Source of the DNA: JARYGU01 sp033795365
GTDB lineage: Bacteria > Pseudomonadota > Alphaproteobacteria > Rhizobiales > Rhizobiaceae
Assembly (NCBI GenBank): GCA_033795365.1
Contig: JARYGU010000003.1
Location: 186,001 to 250,000 of the forward strand
DNA length: 64,000 bases
Direction: 5' to 3'
Both the position numbers and the translations under genes were made by a program. Below, one piece after another: positions 9,290 to 17,679 of this stretch (within the stretch, counting starts at the first letter, position 1; the number at the start of each line of letters is the position of its first letter). The notes below the pieces were generated by a model. That model saw nothing but the letters and a program-made list of their open reading frames with translations, did no database searches and was not told where the DNA came from.

Positions 9290-10507
9290 TCACGCAAGCA
9301 GTGTCTTCAGATCGACGGAGGGATCTTCGAGTTGTGCCCTGTCTGGGGTGCGGCCGAGATCGAGCAGCTTCTTGGCAGTCACGTAAGCCTTCGCGTCGTT
9401 GACCGCGTCGACCGCAATCAGCTTGCCTTCCCTGAAATACCAGACCGACACGCTGCCTTCACGCTGACCCTGGCGCACCAGCGTTTCATCGAAGCCGGCG
9501 CAGAAGCCGGCAATCTGCAGCTTCACGTCGTACTGATCGGACCAGAACCACGGCTTCGGCACGTAAGGCTCGTCCGCCCCCGCAATGACGGCCGCGGCCG
9601 CCTCCGCCTGATCGACGGCATTCTGGACCGATTCCAGCCGGACCATGCCGCCGTTGAAGGGAAGCACCGTGCAATCTCCCACAGCGAAGATCGACGGATC
9701 GGAGGTGCGGGCGCGATCGTCGACGACGATGCCTGTCGTGACCTCCAGGCCGGCGTCGCGCGCAACCCCGTCATTGGCCGCAACGCCGATCCCCGCAATC
9801 ACGATGTCGGCCGGCAGGACGAAGCCGTCGGACAGTTCCGCGCCTGTGACATGGCCGTTCTCGCCGACAAGGCGGTCGAGGCCGGTCTTTTCCCGGATAT
9901 CGACGCCGTGCGTCGTATGGATCGCCTTCAGGATCGTCGCGGTCGCCGGCGAGGCGACGCGTTGGAGGATACGGTCCGCCATTTCGATGACGGTCACGTC
10001 GAGGCCGCGCCCGCGGGCAACCGCTGCCGCTTCGAGCCCGATATAGCCGCCGCCGACGATCAGCGCCCTGCGGCCCTCCTTCATTTCGAGGCCGAGGCGG
10101 TCGGCGTCGAGATAATCGCGGATGGTGAAGACGCCCTTGAGATTGCCGCCGATCGCGTCCGGCAGGCGGCGCGGCGTGGCACCCGTCGCAAGGACGAGGC
10201 AATCGTAATCGAGGGTGGAGCCGTCGCTCAGCGACACGGTTTTTCCCGCCCGGTCGATCCAGACCACCTCCGTCGAGAGCCGGACCTCGACTTCGTTTTC
10301 GGGATACCAGCTTTCGGGGCGGAAGAGCAGCCGGTCGAGATCGGCCTCGCCGAGCAGATATTTCTTGGAAAGCGGCGGGCGCTGATAGGGAAGGCTCGCT
10401 TCGGCGCTGACGATGGTGACGGGACGCATGTCCTTCAACGCGCGCAGTTTGGCCACAAGGGCGAAAGCGGCCTGGCCGCCTCCGGCGACGACAAGTCTTC
10501 CTGCCAC
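9290..10507 (-). CDS. FAD-dependent ferredoxin/rhodocoxin reductase-type oxidoreductase
   Basis: A 405-residue flavoprotein of the putidaredoxin/rhodocoxin reductase family, which passes electrons from NAD(P)H to a 2Fe-2S ferredoxin. The N-terminal FAD site is VVAGGGQAAFALVAKLR, the NAD(P) site is ALIVGGGYIGLEAAAVARGRG, a YQRPPLSKKYL motif typical of the family follows the first, and a second FAD contact is IFAVGDC. The C terminus has the reductase dimer domain. Translation starts at GTG 10507 behind AGGAGG. No ferredoxin or P450 gene is nearby, so its partner is unknown. The GST gene lies 96 bases upstream on the same strand but reads as a separate unit. Confidence 0.88.
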   Translation of the reverse strand: MAGRLVVAGGGQAAFALVAKLRALKDMRPVTIVSAEASLPYQRPPLSKKYLLGEADLDRLLFRPESWYPENEVEVRLSTEVVWIDRAGKTVSLSDGSTLDYDCLVLATGATPRRLPDAIGGNLKGVFTIRDYLDADRLGLEMKEGRRALIVGGGYIGLEAAAVARGRGLDVTVIEMADRILQRVASPATATILKAIHTTHGVDIREKTGLDRLVGENGHVTGAELSDGFVLPADIVIAGIGVAANDGVARDAGLEVTTGIVVDDRARTSDPSIFAVGDCTVLPFNGGMVRLESVQNAVDQAEAAAAVIAGADEPYVPKPWFWSDQYDVKLQIAGFCAGFDETLVRQGQREGSVSVWYFREGKLIAVDAVNDAKAYVTAKKLLDLGRTPDRAQLEDPSVDLKTLLA

Positions 10508-10603
10508 GATAGTCCGTCCTCCTGTCCAGAAATCTTGCCGAGAGGTAGCGCGCGCGGCCGGGCGGCGTCAACTCGCCGCCACGCCATGCCACGACGCATT
10601 TCG

Positions 10604-11311
10604 TCAGGATTTTACGGGTACCTCCAGGCCTTTCTCCGCAGCCGGACGGGCAAGGCAGCGCTCCAGCCATGCCATCACGGCGGGGAAGCTTGCATAATCC
10701 AGCGCCTCGCGGCCGCCGTAGAAGACATCCGCTCCGCGGACCCAGGGATAAAACGCGATGTCGGCGATGGTGTGCTCGTCGCCCATGATCCACCGGCGAT
10801 CCTTCAGCCGACCTTCCAGGACGCCGAGCAGACGCTTGGCCTCATCACGGTAGCGCTCCGTCGGATAGGAATTGTTGGCGACCTTTTCGGCAGCGAATTT
10901 GTAGAAATGGCCGAACTGGCCGAACATCGGCCCGACGCCGCCCATCTGGAACATGACCCAGCAGAGCGTCTCGTAACGCCCGGCCGCATCCGCCGGGATG
11001 AGCTTGCCGGTCTTCTCGGCGAGATAGACGAGGATGGCGCCGGACTCGAAAAGGCCGATCGGCTTGCCGTCCGGCCCGTCCGGGTCGATGATCGCGGGAA
11101 TGCGGCCGTTCGGATTGAGGGAGACGAATTCGGGAGATTTCTGCTCGTTCGCGCCGAAGTCGATGCGGTGCGCCTCATAGGGAAGGCCGAGTTCTTCCAG
11201 GGCGATGGAAATCTTCACGCCGTTCGGCGTCGGTAGGGAATAGAGCTGGATGATATCGGAATTTTTGGCGGGCCATTTCCGGGTGATGGGAAAGGACGAC
11301 AGGTCGGCCAT
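10604..11311 (-). CDS. glutathione S-transferase (YfcG/Ure2p-like)
   Basis: A 235-residue cytosolic glutathione S-transferase. The N-terminal thioredoxin-like domain has IQLYSLPTPNGVKISIALEE (Thr-Pro-Asn of the nu/YfcG-type active site), the cis-Pro region NGRIPAIID and LFESGAILVYLAE (Glu-Ser glutathione contact). The C-terminal helical domain contains MGDEHTIADIAFYPW. Such enzymes conjugate glutathione or act as disulphide reductases. The start is ATG 11311 behind AAGGAG; an in-frame start nine codons upstream lacks a ribosome site. A second, unrelated GST lies at 59.7-60.4 kb. Confidence 0.9.
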   Translation of the reverse strand: MADLSSFPITRKWPAKNSDIIQLYSLPTPNGVKISIALEELGLPYEAHRIDFGANEQKSPEFVSLNPNGRIPAIIDPDGPDGKPIGLFESGAILVYLAEKTGKLIPADAAGRYETLCWVMFQMGGVGPMFGQFGHFYKFAAEKVANNSYPTERYRDEAKRLLGVLEGRLKDRRWIMGDEHTIADIAFYPWVRGADVFYGGREALDYASFPAVMAWLERCLARPAAEKGLEVPVKS

Positions 11312-11383
11312 GGAGAACTCCTTGCGGTGGGAGCTCATAGATAGGCGCAGGAGGCCGGGAAAGTCACCCTCCCGGCGGAAAAA

Positions 11384-11506
11384 TCAGTGTTGATGCTTCT
11401 TGTCGCTCTTGGCCAGCGAATGTTCATTCCAGCGAAGGCCCAGGTAAGCCATCCCTATGACCAACACAGGTGCTACCACAAATGCAAGTACCCAAGTCGC
11501 TGTCAT
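11384..11506 (-). CDS. 40-residue single-pass membrane protein, distal gene of his operon
   Basis: A very small protein with one transmembrane helix (residues 5-22, LAFVVAPVLVIGMAYLGL), then a charged tail ending KSDKKHQH. Its ATG overlaps the stop codon of the preceding 77-residue membrane protein by four bases (ATGA), which fixes the start and argues strongly for translation. It belongs to a chain hisZ-hisG-this pair in which each junction is an ATGA overlap. Function unknown; a subunit or partner of the larger membrane protein is an inference from coupling alone. Confidence 0.65.
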   Translation of the reverse strand: MTATWVLAFVVAPVLVIGMAYLGLRWNEHSLAKSDKKHQH

Positions 11507-11736
11507 GGTTTCAGTCCCTTCAGAACCTGTCTCGCAATGTAATGTAGTACGAGCGCGGTCAAAAGCCAACCAGCGAGCCCTATCGTCATCCATACATCCA
11601 TGCCGTCACGTAAACCGCCAAGATTGTATAGATAGCCCGCAATCGGCGTCAGGATGCCGACGGTCAGACAAGCCGTGGACGCTCTATCGATAGCATTCGC
11701 CATGAGTTTCGTGCGCTCATTTTCCACCACGCTCAT
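11503..11736 (-). CDS. 77-residue two-helix membrane protein coupled to hisG
   Basis: A small integral membrane protein starting MSVVENERTK. It has two hydrophobic helices: ACLTVGILTPIAGYLYNLGG (about residues 21-40) and MTIGLAGWLLTALVLHYIAR (about residues 50-69). The start codon overlaps the hisG stop by four bases and its own stop overlaps the next small gene by four bases, so it is translationally coupled on both sides. No known histidine-pathway role fits a protein of this kind. It may simply ride on the his operon. Confidence 0.7.
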   Translation of the reverse strand: MSVVENERTKLMANAIDRASTACLTVGILTPIAGYLYNLGGLRDGMDVWMTIGLAGWLLTALVLHYIARQVLKGLKP

Positions 11737-12440
11737 GAATTTTCCTCGCAGGCCTCGCACACCGCTGCAATGATCTCCCTGACCAAGGGATCGCCCTCAT
11801 GCCCCGCCTTGCGGGCGCGGACCAGGCAGGCCTCGGATTTGAGGATGACGCCGTCGGAGAGAATCTTCAGGTGGTTCGCCTTGAGCGTCGAGCCGGTGGA
11901 GGTGATGTCGACGATGATGTCGGCAGAGCCCGAGGCCGGGGCGCCTTCGGTCGCGCCCAGGCTTTCGACGATGCGATAGAGCTGGATGCCGTGATTGCCG
12001 GAGAAGAACTGTTGCGTCAGCCGCCAGTATTTCGTGGCGATCGTCAGGCGGCGGCCGTGGCGGGCGCGGAAATCGGCGGCGACGTCGCCGAGATCGGCCA
12101 TGGTGTCGACGTCGAGCCAGATTTCCGGCACCGCGACGACGACATCCGCATGGCCGAAGCCGAGGCGCGCGCAGAACTCAACGCGCGCATCGGCTTCGGC
12201 AAGGCCCTCGCGGATCAAATCCTCGCCGGTGACGCCGAAATCGACGGTGCCGTTGCCGATCTCGCGCGCGATTTCGGAAGCCGAGAGGAAGGCGATCTCG
12301 ATATCGTCGCGGCCTTCGACGCGGCCGCGATAGGAGCGGTCGTTGCCGACAGCGGCGATCTTCAGCCCGGCGCGGGCGAAAACCTCCGAGGCATCGTCCT
12401 TCATCCGGCCCTTGGAGGGGAGCGCGATGGTGATCGTCAT
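11733..12440 (-). CDS. hisG: ATP phosphoribosyltransferase catalytic subunit, short form
   Basis: A 235-residue HisG that catalyses the first step of histidine synthesis, joining ATP and PRPP. It is the short form, without the C-terminal ACT-like regulatory domain, and so requires HisZ. Visible motifs are TIALPSKGRMKDD at the N terminus, DFGVTGEDLIRE, and the PRPP-binding stretch DIIVDITSTGSTLKAN. It overlaps the hisZ stop codon by four bases and in turn is overlapped by the first of two small membrane-protein genes. Confidence 0.95.
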   Translation of the reverse strand: MTITIALPSKGRMKDDASEVFARAGLKIAAVGNDRSYRGRVEGRDDIEIAFLSASEIAREIGNGTVDFGVTGEDLIREGLAEADARVEFCARLGFGHADVVVAVPEIWLDVDTMADLGDVAADFRARHGRRLTIATKYWRLTQQFFSGNHGIQLYRIVESLGATEGAPASGSADIIVDITSTGSTLKANHLKILSDGVILKSEACLVRARKAGHEGDPLVREIIAAVCEACEENS

Positions 12441-13576
12441 GCGGCCCCTCCCCGTTCGATCGCCTGCTCGATGCGGTCGAGCCAGAGCGAAAAACCGACC
12501 GCCGGGATGCGGTCCTTCGCGCCGAGCAGCGTCAGCAGCCGGTCGAAGCGCCCGCCGCCGGCAAGCACTGCCGGATCGCCCGCAGCGGTGATCTCGAAGA
12601 CGAGGCCGGTGTAGTAATCGAGCGGGCGGCCGAAGGCGGCGCGATAGGTGACCGACGCCGGATCGACGCCGGCATTGGCAAGGGCCGCGACGCGCGCATC
12701 GAAGCGCGACAGCGCCGTGCCGATCGACAGCCCGGCCTTACCGGCAAAACCGAACAGCATGGCCGGCGCCTCGGCAAGGCTCACCTCCAGCGACAGGAAC
12801 TGCGAGAGCATGGAAAGCGTGCGGCCGTCGAGACGGGTGCCGGCAAGCTCCATCTTCTCGCGCAGGCGGCGGGCGATCTCGGCCGGGCCGCGGCTGGCAT
12901 TGGCCGAGTAGCCGGTCGCCTGCATCGTCGCGTCGATATGGGCGACGAGATTTTCCTCGTCGTCGAGCAGGCCGAGGATGGCAAGGCGCTCGACCTCCGG
13001 GCCGAAAACGCCGGTACGCGCGGGATCGGCAAGGACGGCCAGCAATTTCCGCAGCTGTTCCTGGTTGCCGAAGGCGTGGATCAGCCGCTTCTGCCAGCCG
13101 GCCGGCAGGCCGCAGGCGGAAACGACGGCCTCGAACACCGACTGGTCGCCGAGCGTGACCTCGAGCGCCGCGCCCGGCAGCCGGTTTCTCAGGACCAGCA
13201 GCGCATCATGGACGGCGCGCGCGTCGGCGCCGGCAACATCCGGCTCGCCGAGATCCTCGATGCCGGCCTGGTAGAATTCGCTGGTGCCCTCGCGGCGCTG
13301 GCGGAAGACCTCGCCGAGATAGGCATAGCGTTTCGGCGTGCCGGTGGCGGTCTCGATGTGACGCAGGCAGACGGGAATGGTGAATTCCGGGCGCAGGCAG
13401 AGGCTTTTTCCCGTCTCGCTCTCGGTCATGAAGATGCGCCGGCGCAGATCCTCTCCGGCCATGTCGAGGAAGGGCTCGGCGGGCTGGATCACCGGAGTGT
13501 CGACACGCTCCGTGCCGAGCGCGGCGAAATCGGCAAGCAGGTCGGGCGCGAAGGCCGGGAGGTTGATCAGGGGCAT
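12437..13576 (-). CDS. hisZ: ATP phosphoribosyltransferase regulatory subunit
   Basis: A 379-residue HisZ, a paralogue of histidyl-tRNA synthetase that no longer charges tRNA and instead forms a complex with short HisG, giving histidine feedback control. Class II synthetase-like motifs remain (RPEFTIPVCLRHI; YLGEVFRQRREGTSEFYQAG; GRPLDYYTGLVFEI; GGGRFDRLL). The start is ATG 13576, since further upstream the frame runs into the RIME repeat and loses conservation. It sits between hisS and hisG in the typical rhizobial order and overlaps hisG by four bases. Confidence 0.93.
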   Translation of the reverse strand: MPLINLPAFAPDLLADFAALGTERVDTPVIQPAEPFLDMAGEDLRRRIFMTESETGKSLCLRPEFTIPVCLRHIETATGTPKRYAYLGEVFRQRREGTSEFYQAGIEDLGEPDVAGADARAVHDALLVLRNRLPGAALEVTLGDQSVFEAVVSACGLPAGWQKRLIHAFGNQEQLRKLLAVLADPARTGVFGPEVERLAILGLLDDEENLVAHIDATMQATGYSANASRGPAEIARRLREKMELAGTRLDGRTLSMLSQFLSLEVSLAEAPAMLFGFAGKAGLSIGTALSRFDARVAALANAGVDPASVTYRAAFGRPLDYYTGLVFEITAAGDPAVLAGGGRFDRLLTLLGAKDRIPAVGFSLWLDRIEQAIERGGAA

Positions 13577-13599
13577 GGCGGGACTTTCCGGGATGCGTA

Positions 13600-13711
13600 G
13601 CCCCTCATCCGCCTGCCGGCACCTTCTCCCCGCAAGCGGGGCGAAGGGACGTTGCCGCAGCACCCAGCGCCCCCTCGCCCCGCTTGCGGGGAGAGGGCCG
13701 GGGTGAGGGGC
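13600..13711. repeat. RIME-type palindromic repeat
   Basis: About 112 bases in the hisS-hisZ gap, flanked by CCCCTCATCC on the left and GGGTGAGGGG on the right, with inner arms CTTCTCCCCGCAAGCGGGG and CCCCGCTTGCGGGGAGAGGG. This is the layout of the Rhizobium-specific intergenic mosaic elements that are dispersed in Rhizobiaceae chromosomes. In RNA it would form one long hairpin inside the his operon transcript. Only one copy is visible in this window. Confidence 0.8.
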
Positions 13712-13754
13712 AAACGCCGCACGGTTTCGGACAGGGGATAAATCGCGTTCATCC

Positions 13755-15275
13755 TCAAGCGTCCCTGACAGTCCGCGCGCGATCCTCGGCCTGGGCTGCC
13801 AGAATCTCGCGGACCTTTTCGACCAGTTCGCTTTCCGGCACGGAGACCTGCGCCACACGCGCCTCGCGCCAGGTGACGTTGTCCTCGATCTCGCCGGAAA
13901 GGCGCGAGCCTTCGATCAGGTCCTTGATCTGCACGACGCCCTCGGCCCGCTCGTCGCCACCCTGGATGATGGCGATGGGGCAACCGCGGCGGTCGGCATA
14001 TTTAAGCTGGTTTCCGAACTTCTTCCAGTTGCCCTGGTACATCTCGGCGCGGATGCCGGCGGCGCGCAGCTCCTGCGTGAAGCGCTGATAGCGGCCCATG
14101 CTCTCAGTGTCGCCGTCCATGACGGTGACGAGAACCGGGGCGACCACCTGGTCCTGCCCGAGCTTGCCAAGGTTCTTCAGCGCCGTCATCAGGCGCGAGA
14201 CGCCGATAGAAAAGCCGGTCGCCGGAACCGGCTGGCCCATGAAGCGCGAGACGAGCCCGTCATAACGCCCGCCGCCGCCGACCGAGCCGAAGACGACCTT
14301 CTCGCCCTTTTCGTTCGTGACGGCGAACTGGAGTTCGGCTTCGAAGACGGGGCCGGTGTAGTATTCGAGACCGCGGACGACGGAGGGGTCGATCTTGATG
14401 CGGTCGGGTCCATAGCCGGCAGAGGTGAACAGCTTGTGCATGGTGTCAAGCTCGTCGTAACCCGCTCTCGCGATCTCGTTGTCGAGGAACTTAGCCCCAA
14501 AAGAAAGGAGATCCGTGTACTCTGTGCTTTTGACCCAATTCAGAACAATTTCGATATCCTCATCGGAAAGTCCTGCACCCTTGGTGAAGTCTCCCGACTC
14601 ATCCTTACGCCCTTCACCAAGCAATAAACGCACACCACTCGTGCCGAACTTGTCGAGCTTATCTATAGCCCGAAGAACACTCAAACGCTTGCCGGCGCTC
14701 TCCTCCCCACCAAGCCCGATCGCTTCCATCACGCCATCCAGAACCTTGCGGTTGTTCACGCGGATCACGTAGTCCCCGCGCTTGATGCCCAGCGCTTCCA
14801 TCGTGTCGGCCATCATCATGCACATTTCGGCGTCCGCCTGGACGCCGGCGGCGCCGACGGTGTCGGCGTCGAACTGCATGAACTGGCGGAAGCGGCCCGG
14901 GCCCGGCTTTTCGTTGCGGAAGACGTAGCCGGCGCGGTAGGTGCGGTAGGGAAGCTGGATCTCGTTGAAATTCTCGGCGACATGGCGGGCGAGCGGCGCG
15001 GTGAGGTCGTAGCGCAGGCTCATCCACTGGTCGTCGTCGTCCGTCAGCGAGAAGACGCCCTCGTTCGGGCGGTCGCTGTCGGGCAGGAATTTTCCGAGCG
15101 CATCGGTATATTCGAAGAGCGGCGTTTCGACCGGGTCGAAGCCGTAGCGCTCGTAGACCTCGCGGATCTTCGCGGTCATCTCCTCGACCGCGCGGATATC
15201 GGCGGCGGAACGGTCGACGAAGCCGCGCGGCAGGCGTGCCTTCAGCTTCTGCGGTTTCTTCTGCTTTTCACTCAT
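13755..15275 (-). CDS. hisS: histidyl-tRNA synthetase
   Basis: A 506-residue class II synthetase that charges tRNA-His. Motif 2 appears in YRAGYVFRNEKPGPGRFRQF, the histidine-binding loop in GLEYYTGPVFEAEL, motif 3 in GGGGRYDGL with GFSIGVSRL, and the anticodon-binding domain is C-terminal. The start is ATG 15275 (MSEKQKKPQKLKARLPRG). A segment of about 200 bases (14491-14690), covering GKRLSVLRAID to LLSFGAKF in the insertion domain, differs sharply in composition: about 48% GC by hand count against more than 60% around it, with rare codons such as TTA and TTG for Leu. The protein remains in frame throughout. The hisZ and hisG genes follow beyond a RIME repeat. Confidence 0.93.
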   Translation of the reverse strand: MSEKQKKPQKLKARLPRGFVDRSAADIRAVEEMTAKIREVYERYGFDPVETPLFEYTDALGKFLPDSDRPNEGVFSLTDDDDQWMSLRYDLTAPLARHVAENFNEIQLPYRTYRAGYVFRNEKPGPGRFRQFMQFDADTVGAAGVQADAEMCMMMADTMEALGIKRGDYVIRVNNRKVLDGVMEAIGLGGEESAGKRLSVLRAIDKLDKFGTSGVRLLLGEGRKDESGDFTKGAGLSDEDIEIVLNWVKSTEYTDLLSFGAKFLDNEIARAGYDELDTMHKLFTSAGYGPDRIKIDPSVVRGLEYYTGPVFEAELQFAVTNEKGEKVVFGSVGGGGRYDGLVSRFMGQPVPATGFSIGVSRLMTALKNLGKLGQDQVVAPVLVTVMDGDTESMGRYQRFTQELRAAGIRAEMYQGNWKKFGNQLKYADRRGCPIAIIQGGDERAEGVVQIKDLIEGSRLSGEIEDNVTWREARVAQVSVPESELVEKVREILAAQAEDRARTVRDA

Positions 15276-15408
15276 CGCGACGCCTAAAAATGCTGATATT
15301 TCCGTTGCGGCTTCCCTAGCGGATTGGGCGGGAAGCGGCAAGGGCGGCGAGATGCCGAAGGCGGCCGCATCGCCTTTCATTTGCCACCGAAGGCATTAGA
15401 CTGTCCTC

Positions 15409-15744
15409 ATGAGACGGTTCTTCCTCTTCCTCGCCTTTTTCGGCGCGCTGTTTTCCGGCTGGATGCCGGCGCTTTCGGCGACGCTCGATGCCGGGCGCCC
15501 GGCGCACCACGCGCAGGCCGGGCACACGGATCACTCGGCCCATCACAATGAAGAGGGCAAAAAAGGAAGCGAGCACGGGTCGAAGGCCGTTCATCCGGTG
15601 CTCTGCGCCGCCTGTTTCGCGCTTCCCGCCGACAACGCAGAAGCGCGGCGCATCGCGCCGCCGATCTCCGCTTACGGCAACGAGGCGGCAAAGCCGCTTG
15701 CCGGCAAAATACCCTCGCCGCTGGACCCGCCGCCCAAGGCCTGA
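15409..15744 (+). CDS. secreted His-rich small protein, possible copper/metal role
   Basis: A 111-residue protein with a clear signal peptide (RRFFLFLAFFGALFSGWMPALSA). After it comes a His-rich stretch (HHAQAGHTDHSAHHNEE) and a VLCAACFALP segment with two cysteines, features seen in DUF2946-like and other periplasmic copper-associated proteins. The C terminus is proline-rich. It lies 80 bases before a DUF305 gene on the same strand. A metal-binding role is inferred from the His/Cys content and that neighbour; no enzyme motif is present. Confidence 0.6.
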   Translation: MRRFFLFLAFFGALFSGWMPALSATLDAGRPAHHAQAGHTDHSAHHNEEGKKGSEHGSKAVHPVLCAACFALPADNAEARRIAPPISAYGNEAAKPLAGKIPSPLDPPPKA

Positions 15745-15824
15745 CCGACCGATCGAAAGAAGCGCAAGGGAGCCGGTCTCGCGCCGGTTCCCGAGGAGAA
15801 ACTTTATCCAGATTGGACAGTCAG

Positions 15825-16220
15825 ATGACGAGAAAGACCATGATCACCGGCGCCGCGCTGGCGCTTTGCCTTGCCGTGCCCGCGCTCGCCCAAGAGACGG
15901 ACCATTCCGGCCACCAGGGTTCGGGCCAGGAGCACATGCAGACGAGAGCGCCCAAGGGAGACCAAGGGCCATCCAGCAAGGCCTTTGCCGAAGCCAATGC
16001 CAGAATGCATCAGAACATGGACATCGCCTTCACCGGCAATGCGGATGCCGATTTCGTCCGAGGCATGATCGCCCACCATCAAGGCGCGATCGCCATGGCG
16101 CGGGTCGAACTGGAATACGGGACGGACGAAAGCCTGCGCAAGCTTGCCCAGGAGATCATCAGCGCACAGGAGGCCGAGATCGAAACGATGAAGGCGTGGC
16201 TGGCGAAAAACGGACGATAA
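15825..16220 (+). CDS. DUF305 family periplasmic protein (CopM-like)
   Basis: A 131-residue exported protein. The signal peptide is TMITGAALALCLAVPALAQ, followed by a His/Met-rich linker (ETDHSGHQG) and a DUF305 domain with NADADFVRGMIAHHQGAIAM, the family's signature His-His motif. Members such as CopM bind copper in the periplasm. The ATG at 15825 is preferred; an in-frame TTG at 15813 would add four residues before the basic signal start. The upstream secreted His-rich gene probably shares its transcript. Confidence 0.8.
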   Translation: MTRKTMITGAALALCLAVPALAQETDHSGHQGSGQEHMQTRAPKGDQGPSSKAFAEANARMHQNMDIAFTGNADADFVRGMIAHHQGAIAMARVELEYGTDESLRKLAQEIISAQEAEIETMKAWLAKNGR

Positions 16221-16301
16221 AACCTGAAGAACGAGGTCCGTCGGCTTCCGCCGGCGGGCTTCCAGCCCCGTTGGGCCGGCGCTATCCATCGAGCGCGAGC
16301 G

Positions 16302-16514
16302 CTATTTAGCCGCGGAGACCGGCTTTCCTTCGTGCTGCCCGCTTGACGCCTCGACCAGCGATGCGGCGATCACCTTGGCAAGAAGCAGCCCGTTCGCCCT
16401 TATTTCCTCGTAATTCCGGTCGCGGGCGGAGCGGATGAGCTCGAACCCTTCCCGCAGCATGATTTCCTGCGCCCTGTCGCAAGCCCAGGCTTCAATAAGA
16501 TGCTCCTGCGTCAT
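16302..16514 (-). CDS. conserved hypothetical protein, 70 residues
   Basis: A small, mainly helical soluble protein beginning MTQEHLIEAWACDRAQEIML and continuing with charged helices (FELIRSARDRNYEEIRANG) before a hydrophobic stretch LLLAKVIAASLVEAS. The start is chosen because GAGGGGAAAGG lies directly upstream, while the open frame further upstream is rich in Arg and looks non-coding. I do not recognise the family, and nothing nearby indicates its role. Confidence 0.5.
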   Translation of the reverse strand: MTQEHLIEAWACDRAQEIMLREGFELIRSARDRNYEEIRANGLLLAKVIAASLVEASSGQHEGKPVSAAK

Positions 16515-16789
16515 CCCTTTCCCCTCATGCCAGGAGCGCCGCGCTTTCATCCGAAGGCGCAAAGGACGCTCCAGCCTCTTGAATCCGAACCCTCTTTCCG
16601 CATCCATGCGGTTCCGCTTGAACACGGGAGGCTTCAGTCATTCAGCACAAAACGGCACCCCCCTTGTACGCATACGCACAAGACCCTCGGCACAGGCTTT
16701 TTCTTTATTTTTGCGCTCAACCTCAAATTACATGATTCGCATGAAAACCTGAACGGCATTGTTGTGGCGCGCGGCTGAACAACCGGGGC

Positions 16790-17419
16790 TTACGGCCGCG
16801 CGAAGGCGTTGCGGGCCACCTCAACCTCTTCGCGGCAGAAACATCCCTCGATATGGTCGTTGACCAGGCCCATGGCCTGCATGAAGGCATAGACAGTCGT
16901 CGGGCCGACGAAAGTCCAGCCGCGCTTTTTCAGATCCTTCGAGATGCGAACCGAGGTCGGCGTCGTCGGATTGGCGACAAGCGTTTCGTAATCGACCTTC
17001 ACCGGCCTTTCGTCCCTTCCGGGTTCGTGGCTCCAGAAGTAGCGCGCAAGCGAGCCGAACTCGGCGCGCATCTCCTGCGCACGGCGCGCATTGTTTATCG
17101 TCGAGACGATCTTGCCGCGATGGCGAACGATGCCGGGATCGGCGAGGCAGCGGGCGATATCGTCCTCGCCGAACTGCGCAATCTTGTCGTAGTCGAAGCC
17201 GGCGAAGGCGGCACGAAAATTCTCCCGCTTGCGCAGGATCGTCAGCCAGGACAGGCCGGACTGGAAGCCTTCGAGGCAGATCTTTTCGAACAGGCGGAAA
17301 TCGTCCGAGACGGGGCGGCCCCACTCCTCGTCGTGATAACGACGGTAATCCTCGAGCCCTCCATGCCAGAAGCAGCGAAACCGCCCGTCCTCGCCATCGA
17401 TGATGCCATTTGCGGCCAT
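16790..17419 (-). CDS. tag: DNA-3-methyladenine glycosylase I
   Basis: A 209-residue Tag-family base-excision enzyme that removes 3-methyladenine from alkylated DNA. The motifs RCFWHG, YHDEEWGRP, LEGFQSGLSWLTILRKRENFR and the GWTFVGPTTVYAFMQAMGLVNDH block match the family from end to end; the zinc-ligand region near the C terminus includes CFCREE. The start is ATG 17419 behind AAGGAGG. It is a single-gene unit, divergent from the first L,D-transpeptidase gene. Confidence 0.95.
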   Translation of the reverse strand: MAANGIIDGEDGRFRCFWHGGLEDYRRYHDEEWGRPVSDDFRLFEKICLEGFQSGLSWLTILRKRENFRAAFAGFDYDKIAQFGEDDIARCLADPGIVRHRGKIVSTINNARRAQEMRAEFGSLARYFWSHEPGRDERPVKVDYETLVANPTTPTSVRISKDLKKRGWTFVGPTTVYAFMQAMGLVNDHIEGCFCREEVEVARNAFARP

Positions 17420-17581
17420 GCCGCCCTCCTTTTTACGTTTCCTGTTTGTTCTCGTTTACCATTCATCAACCGTCCTTGGAAGGAAGGCGATAACCCTACC
17501 CAAAACTTTATGCTCCCGATCGATCTCGAATGAACCGGCGTTTACCATTCGCTTTCCCCGGAGTGCGAGCATCTTTTCCGG

Positions 17582-17638
17582 ACGCCAGACCTGGCGTTGC
17601 AAGAATTCCACCCCAAGTCCCGGCAGCGTCCTGCCGGG
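17582..17638. repeat. two adjacent small hairpins upstream of an L,D-transpeptidase gene
   Basis: ACGCCAG-AC-CTGGCGT (17582-17597) and CCCGGCA-GCGTCC-TGCCGGG (17619-17638) are perfect stem-loops in the 260-base gap between tag and the transpeptidase gene. Neither has a T-tract. They could lie in the 5' leader of the transpeptidase mRNA. Confidence 0.4.
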
Positions 17639-17679
17639 AGGGGAACCCGTTGTCCGGCGAAAGGTAGCGAGTCCGTCCG

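Noticed and set aside
13600..13711. CRISPR-like or insertion-sequence remnant in the hisS-hisZ gap
   Set aside because: It is a single long palindrome of RIME type, without repeated units, spacers or a transposase.
16588..16615. Possible GGAAC/GTT stress promoter before the 70-residue gene (minus strand)
   Set aside because: The spacer is 20 bases, outside the 16-18 range seen for the other sites.
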